This document shows positions 56,982 through 64,000 of a stretch of 64,000 nt of DNA, one piece after another. Both the position numbers and the translations under genes were made by a program. The stretch lies in contig BAAHQB010000134.1 in the NCBI GenBank assembly GCA_054601695.1, positions 372,001-436,000 on the forward strand, in the 5' to 3' direction. Numbering within the stretch: the first letter of the stretch is position 1; each line of letters begins with the position of its first letter. The notes beneath the pieces were generated by a model. That model did no database searches. It was given only the letters and a program-made list of their open reading frames with translations, and was not told the origin of the DNA. Origin of the DNA: Amorphochlora amoebiformis (taxonomy: Eukaryota > Cercozoa > Chlorarachniophyceae).

Positions 56982-57789
56982 TCAGTCCTCATTCTTTTTG
57001 GCCTCCTTCTTCTCTTCGTCTACTAAGGACATGTAAGGCGCAAGCGATTCCCCAGTGAGGAGGGTGAATTTTGTTCCTTTCCCCACATAGGCCACGGAGC
57101 AGTTGTTCTTGGTGAGGGTCTCTTCAGACGCGCCCTTGAGAGACTTGAGGGCGTGCTCTATGAGGTTCCCCAGTTCCATGTCCTTGAACTCCTTGAAATA
57201 CTTCTCTAGATACGTGCGAGAAGATTGACTCCTCTTGCCCATCGCCTGCGCGATGTACTCGAAGAAATTCCCGGACGGAAGAGTCTCGAACACGTGCGTG
57301 CCGGTCTTGTCGTACCCGATCACTAGGAGCCCAACCCCGTACGGACGCTTCTCACTGGTCTGGGTGTACTTCTGGCTTTTGTCGCTCAAATTCTTGACAA
57401 GACGCCCTGTCTAATGAGGATAGATGAAAACACAGTTAGATATGGAGTAGATAAATCAAGGATATGAAAATTCGCACCTGCATCTTCCCCTCAAATACGA
57501 ACTTATGGTTGAGGCACTCGGTGCGCAGGTACTTACATAACACACGCCCGTCCGCAATAAGTCCAGAAATCCCGATGCCTAAGTGGTCGTCCACTTTGAA
57601 GAGCTTCTCTTGATGTGACCCAAGCTCAGATTCCTTTCGGCTCACAGCCGCCAGCACAGCGAAATCATCTGATTTCAGCGCGACGCAAGCGCTACCCTGC
57701 TTGACAGCGGCTATGGCATATTCCACTTGGTGAATTCTGCCGGCGGGGGAGAATGTCGTGACGTCTGTGTCGTAATCGTTCCGAAACAT
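56982..57789 (-). CDS. PSMA1: 20S proteasome subunit alpha type-1 (alpha6)
   Basis: Two exons, complement(57478-57789) and complement(56982-57410), give 246 residues; the intron is only 67 nt. The N-terminal proteasome alpha signature is complete ([20 protein letters not shown], then [11 protein letters not shown]). [25 protein letters not shown] [14 protein letters not shown] and SQSSRTYLE match the alpha6/PSMA1 branch. The protein is a structural ring subunit of the 20S core and has no catalytic Thr. Length is slightly below the usual 260-280 because the acidic/Lys-rich tail ([12 protein letters not shown]) is short. ATG at 57789 is the only start before the signature. Head-to-head with PLMT; 105 bp between start codons. 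The gene has no TA-repeat intron, unlike its neighbours. Confidence 0.96.
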
Positions 57790-57894
57790 GGCTGCCTGCG
57801 CAAGCGGGCTGTGGCACTGATAGCCGAAAAGATATGACCAAATTTAAAAAGGTTGTGCCGACAAATTACCACGGCGGCCCGTAGCTACATAAGG
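57790..57894. promoter_or_regulatory. 105-bp bidirectional promoter between PSMA1 and PLMT
   Basis: Only 105 bp separate the two start codons, so the genes must share promoter and 5' leader sequence. It contains an A-rich stretch (AAATTTAAAAAGG, 57840-57852) but no clear TATA box. Confidence 0.6.
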
Positions 57895-59983
<2,089 letters not shown>

Positions 59984-60894
59984 GCAGAATTCCGCGCATC
60001 CTCCGTCGAAGACCTGGGACCCAGAATTCGCCGATACATCTAAAGAGTTAGCTTGACTCACTTGTTCTATATCCAATGTACATGTCTTGATATCATGTAT
60101 CGCAAGCCCATCAGCCACGTGCGATACTAGTCCAGTGTCGTTTAATTTTTTTTTTGTATTTCCGGAAATTGCGTTGTTCTGATGCTGGGAGTGTTAAAGG
60201 TTGTCACGATCCATGACTGCGTATTCTCTGGTTTAAATTCGGCAAATTGGAGTTAAAGTCGAAAAAAAGAAGTTAACGTCCATGAAGCTTGATTTGAGCA
60301 TAGTTATATAGTTAAAATAGCATGCATATACACACACATATATGTGGCGCTACTAGTTTTAATTAACTCATCATGGATATCGATACTAGGGGATATATAA
60401 AAAAAATCTAATGGTTGGACGTCATATTTCTTTTTATACATATATACTATGAAAAATATACAACAGTCTAGACAGTATCCATGATATATATATATATAGA
60501 TATATAGATATATATATATATATGTATATATTAATATCGTATATAAGTATACATTTTGATATATATAATATGTACCTACGTACATATACTAGTATTTTTT
60601 TGTAATTAGCCGGAGACGTGAAGTAATTTACGTCTACAAAAATTCATAACAAGATAATGGCGTTTTTATAATTTTGACACGTCTAACTGTAGTCAATATA
60701 GTCTATCACAGACTGGTATGCTTAGTTGTGAATATTCAAAATTCGTAAACAAAAATGACGTTTTTATAATTTTTGACTTCAAATCTCAAGCGCGCGCTTT
60801 AGATGGGGGGTATTTACATTCAGTAAATCTGGAGGGTTAGGGTCATGGTTAGTAAGTCATATATTTATACCATAGTTATATATTCATATATATA

Positions 60895-60938
<44 letters not shown>

Positions 60939-60948
60939 ATTTATCTAC

Positions 60949-61021
<73 letters not shown>

Positions 61022-61182
61022 TGTGCATACACACACATGTACTTATGTATGTATGTGTATGTATATATATATACATATTTTACATGTATACATACATATA
61101 TATATATATATATATATGTATGTGTATATATATTTTACATGATACATATACACGCTTATCTAGTATGATCATATGCGATATG

Positions 61183-61214
<32 letters not shown>

Positions 61215-61370
61215 TTAATATACATACATACGTATACATACATATGTGTATGATTTATGCATATGTAAAAATACACATAAATATACATTTGTACATATAT
61301 ATATATATTTTATATGTATACATATATACATATATATATTATATATGTATATATATATATATATATAACC
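59984..61370. other. Region between PLMT stop and the last recognised minus-strand exon copies
   Basis: 59984-60840 is mixed unique sequence with two copies of a ~40-bp piece (AAAATTCATAACAAGATAAT at 60640 and AAAATTCGTAAACAAAAATG at 60740, each followed by GACGTTTTTATAATTTT-like sequence). 60860-61370 is TA/CA microsatellite. The 3' end of the minus-strand gene is expected here, but I could not place an exon. Confidence 0.45.
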
Positions 61371-61497
61371 TGTGTTGTAATAGTATGATTGATCTTATTG
61401 GGAATATAAGAATATAAATACATATATATATATATATATATTATATAACCTGTGTTGTAATAGTATGATTGACATTATTGGGAATACAAGAATATAA

Positions 61498-61541
<44 letters not shown>

Positions 61542-61587
61542 CCTGTGTTGTAATAGTATGATTAATCTTATTGGGAATCATAATAAT

Positions 61588-61618
<31 letters not shown>

Positions 61619-61663
61619 ATATATATATATATATACCTGTGTTGTAATAGTATGATTAATCTT

Positions 61664-61696
<33 letters not shown>

Positions 61697-61701
61697 ATAT
61701 A

Positions 61702-61770
<69 letters not shown>
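61371..61770 (-). repeat. Four donor-side copies of minus-strand exon 61771-61845
   Basis: On the minus strand the end of the exon (CCCAATAAGATTAATCATAC, then TATTACAACACAG plus a gt donor) is repeated downstream at 61637, 61543, 61450 and 61370, with period near 90 bp and (TA)n between. This is the same arrangement as in VPS35 and the SET gene, on the opposite strand. Confidence 0.92.
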
Positions 61771-61772
<2 letters not shown>

Positions 61773-62504
61773 GTGTTGTAATAGTATGATTAATCTTATT
61801 GGGAATCATAAGATCGTTCACTTTTTTCATATATTCCTTCTCCTCCTACGGATATTAATATGTATATATGTCAGATATGAATATGTATATATGTCAGATA
61901 TGAATATGTATATATGTCAGATGTGAACATGTAGATATGTCAGATGTGATATGTATATATGTCAGATGTGATATGTATATATGTCAGATATGAATGTGTA
62001 TATATGTCAGATGTGATATGTATATATGTCATATATATAAATATGTATATATGTCAGATATGAATGTGTATATATGTCAGATATGAATATGTATATTGTC
62101 AGATACGAATTCGTATATGTGTCAGATATGAATATGTAGATATGTCAGATATGAATATGTATATATGTCAGGTATTAATATGTATATATGTCAGATATGA
62201 ATATGTATATATGAGTCAGATATGAATATGTTAGATATGTATATATGTGTCAGATATGAATATGTATATATGTGTCAGATATTAATATGTATATATTTGT
62301 GTTTGATATAAATATGTAGATATGTCAGATATGAATGTGTATATATGTCAGATATTAATATGTATAAATGTCAGATATGAATATGCATATGTGTCAGATA
62401 TGAATATGTATATGTTTGTGTTTGATATAAATATGTATGCATGTGTGCGTGTTGTGGTATGTGTATAATTTTATAATATATATATATATATATATGTATG
62501 TATC

Positions 62505-62565
<61 letters not shown>

Positions 62566-62913
62566 ATATACCTGAAATGTCTTGTTAGGGTCTTGTACCA
62601 AAGTGTCCTTTATTTTAATACATTTTTATGAAATATACTATACTTTATACAGTTTATTACATTTTTATAAAAGTACTGTATATACCGTATACATATATAT
62701 ATATATACATATATATATACCACATAGGTGTACTCATTATGAATACTTAAAATACATGTCCTTTATTTTAATACATTTTTATGAAATATACTATACTTTT
62801 TACAGTTTATTACATTTTTATAAAACTGTATATACCGTATACATATATATACCACATATGTACTCACTATGAAAACTTAAAATACATTATATTTGTGCAT
62901 GTATTTTGCGATG

Positions 62914-62964
<51 letters not shown>

Positions 62965-63271
62965 ATATATGCATGTATGTGTGTACATATAATTTAAAAA
63001 TGTATGTATGTATATATATACATATATATACATATATATATATGTATGTATATATGTATGTTGATAATATATATATATATATATATATATATCTACATAC
63101 ATGTTTTTTTTTTTCAAACACCTAATTCTTCCGTATATATATATATATATATATATATGTACAATATATTTATATCTATATATCTATTATATGTATATCT
63201 CTATATTACGATACTGATATATGTATATCTATATATACCGGAGGAGTACAGTGAACTTTAAGAAGATATCT
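61771..63271 (-). CDS. Unrecognised gene, three internal exons
   Basis: Minus-strand exons with good splice sites and matching phase 0 joins: complement(63239-63271) [11 protein letters not shown], complement(62572-62607) [12 protein letters not shown], complement(61771-61845) [20 protein letters not shown], then TITTQ. I do not recognise the family; 48 residues are too few. The gene probably begins beyond 63.3 kb or outside the window, and its 3' end is not found. Exon 2 also has an upstream acceptor-side copy (62745-62775: tattttaataaag-type acceptor then GGACA). Confidence 0.42.
61850..62445 (-). repeat. About 23-bp minisatellite (TATATATGTCAGATATGAATATG), ~25 copies
   Basis: Units of 19-26 bp around TGTCAGATATGAATATG fill the intron between the second and third recognised exons of the minus-strand gene. 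Point variants (GTTTGATATAAATATG, CAGATGTGATATG) group in blocks. Confidence 0.88.
62590..62880. repeat. Two-copy direct repeat of ~125 bp
   Basis: GTCCTTTATTTTAATACATT, continuing through GAAATATACTATACTTT to ACTGTATATACCGTATAC, is present at 62606-62695 and 62759-62846, with flanking TACTCA(T/C)TATGAA. On the minus strand each copy carries an acceptor-like end next to the start of exon 62572-62607. Confidence 0.85.
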
Positions 63272-63394
63272 CTGCAGGAGATCTTCCCTCTCCGCCCCCA
63301 TATCTTCAAAAAAAAATTAAAATTTTTTTTTTCGGAAATTAAAAAAAAAAATTCAAAATATTTCGGCTTTTTTGGAACGATTTTTTTTTCTCTT

Positions 63395-63590
63395 CTTTCC
63401 TATCAGTTTTCTAGTTCCCCCTACTCTCCCTCTCTCTACTCTTGCGCTCTCTCTCTCTATTCTCGCTCGCGCTCTCTATTCTCGCTCTCTCTCTCTATTC
63501 TCACTCTCTCGCTCTCTCTCTCTATTCTCGCTCTCTCTCTCTATTCTCTCTCTCTCTATTCTCTACTCTCGCTCTCTCTCTCTATTCTCG

Positions 63591-63628
<38 letters not shown>

Positions 63629-63833
63629 TCTCGCTCTCTCTCTCTCTTTTCTCGCTCGCGCTCTCTCTATTATCGCTCGCGCTCTCTCTATTCTCGCTCT
63701 CTCTCTATAGATATTTTCGCTCGCGCTCTCTCTATTATCGCTCGCGCTCTCTTTATTCTCGCTCTCTCTCTATTCTCGCTATCTCTCTCTCTCTATTCTC
63801 GCTCTCTCTCTCTAACTCTCTCTCTCTCTCTAT

Positions 63834-63866
<33 letters not shown>

Positions 63867-64000
63867 ATTCTCGCTCTCTCTCTCTCTCTATTCTCGCTCT
63901 CCCTCTCTCTCCTCTATTCTCGCTCTCTCTCTCTCTCTATTCTCGCTCTCTCTCTCTCTCTCTATTCTCGCTCGCTCTCTCTCTCTCTCTCTCTCTATTC
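63395..64000. repeat. CT-rich repeat (CTCTCTCTATTCTCG)
   Basis: About 600 bp, running to the window edge; the unit CTCTCTCTATTCTCGCTC is frequent. It is preceded by A/T homopolymer runs (63308-63400). No coding signal on either strand. Confidence 0.9.

Overview
The window is nuclear DNA from an intron-rich unicellular eukaryote. Genes are cut into many short exons (23-258 nt). The introns are almost pure (TA)n, (CT)n or telomere-type TTAGGG/CCCTAA repeat. A Rubisco-LSMT-like SET protein, a plant-type phospholipid methyltransferase and a retromer subunit closer to plant than animal sequences suggest an alga or a related protist, but I cannot name the lineage. There are no rRNA, tRNA, CRISPR or recognisable transposase genes.

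Layout. 1-7.6 kb (+): 3' part of a SET-domain/LSMT-like methyltransferase gene in about ten exons. 8.2-11.3 kb (-): a two-exon gene for a probable secreted alpha/beta hydrolase. About 11.9-55.4 kb (+): one enormous gene for the retromer core subunit VPS35. It is recovered here as 44 phase-compatible exons (2,846 coding nt, about 947 codons plus an uncertain N-terminal exon) in over 43 kb; more than 90% of the locus is repeat intron. 57.0-57.8 kb (-): compact two-exon proteasome subunit alpha6 (PSMA1). 57.9-60.0 kb (+): phospholipid N-methyltransferase (PLMT/OPI3 type) in seven exons, sharing a 105 bp divergent promoter with PSMA1. 61.8-63.3 kb (-): three exons of an unrecognised gene that enters from the right.

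The most unusual structure is a system of partial exon copies, here called exon echoes. Next to many exons the intron holds one to nine tandem, truncated, same-strand copies of one edge of the exon, separated by (TA)n. Upstream copies keep the 3' splice site and the first 20-50 nt of the exon, then break off into (TA)n. Downstream copies keep the last part of the exon and the 5' splice site. The complete exon is always the copy nearest the body of the transcript. The pattern occurs in at least three genes and on both strands.

A second unusual feature is a conserved unit of about 86 bp with a perfect hairpin. It is found only inside the telomere-like arrays of VPS35 introns: 12 copies, always in the same polarity relative to TTAGGG. 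All exon joins come from reading frame, splice dinucleotides and family similarity by eye; no search or transcript data were available.
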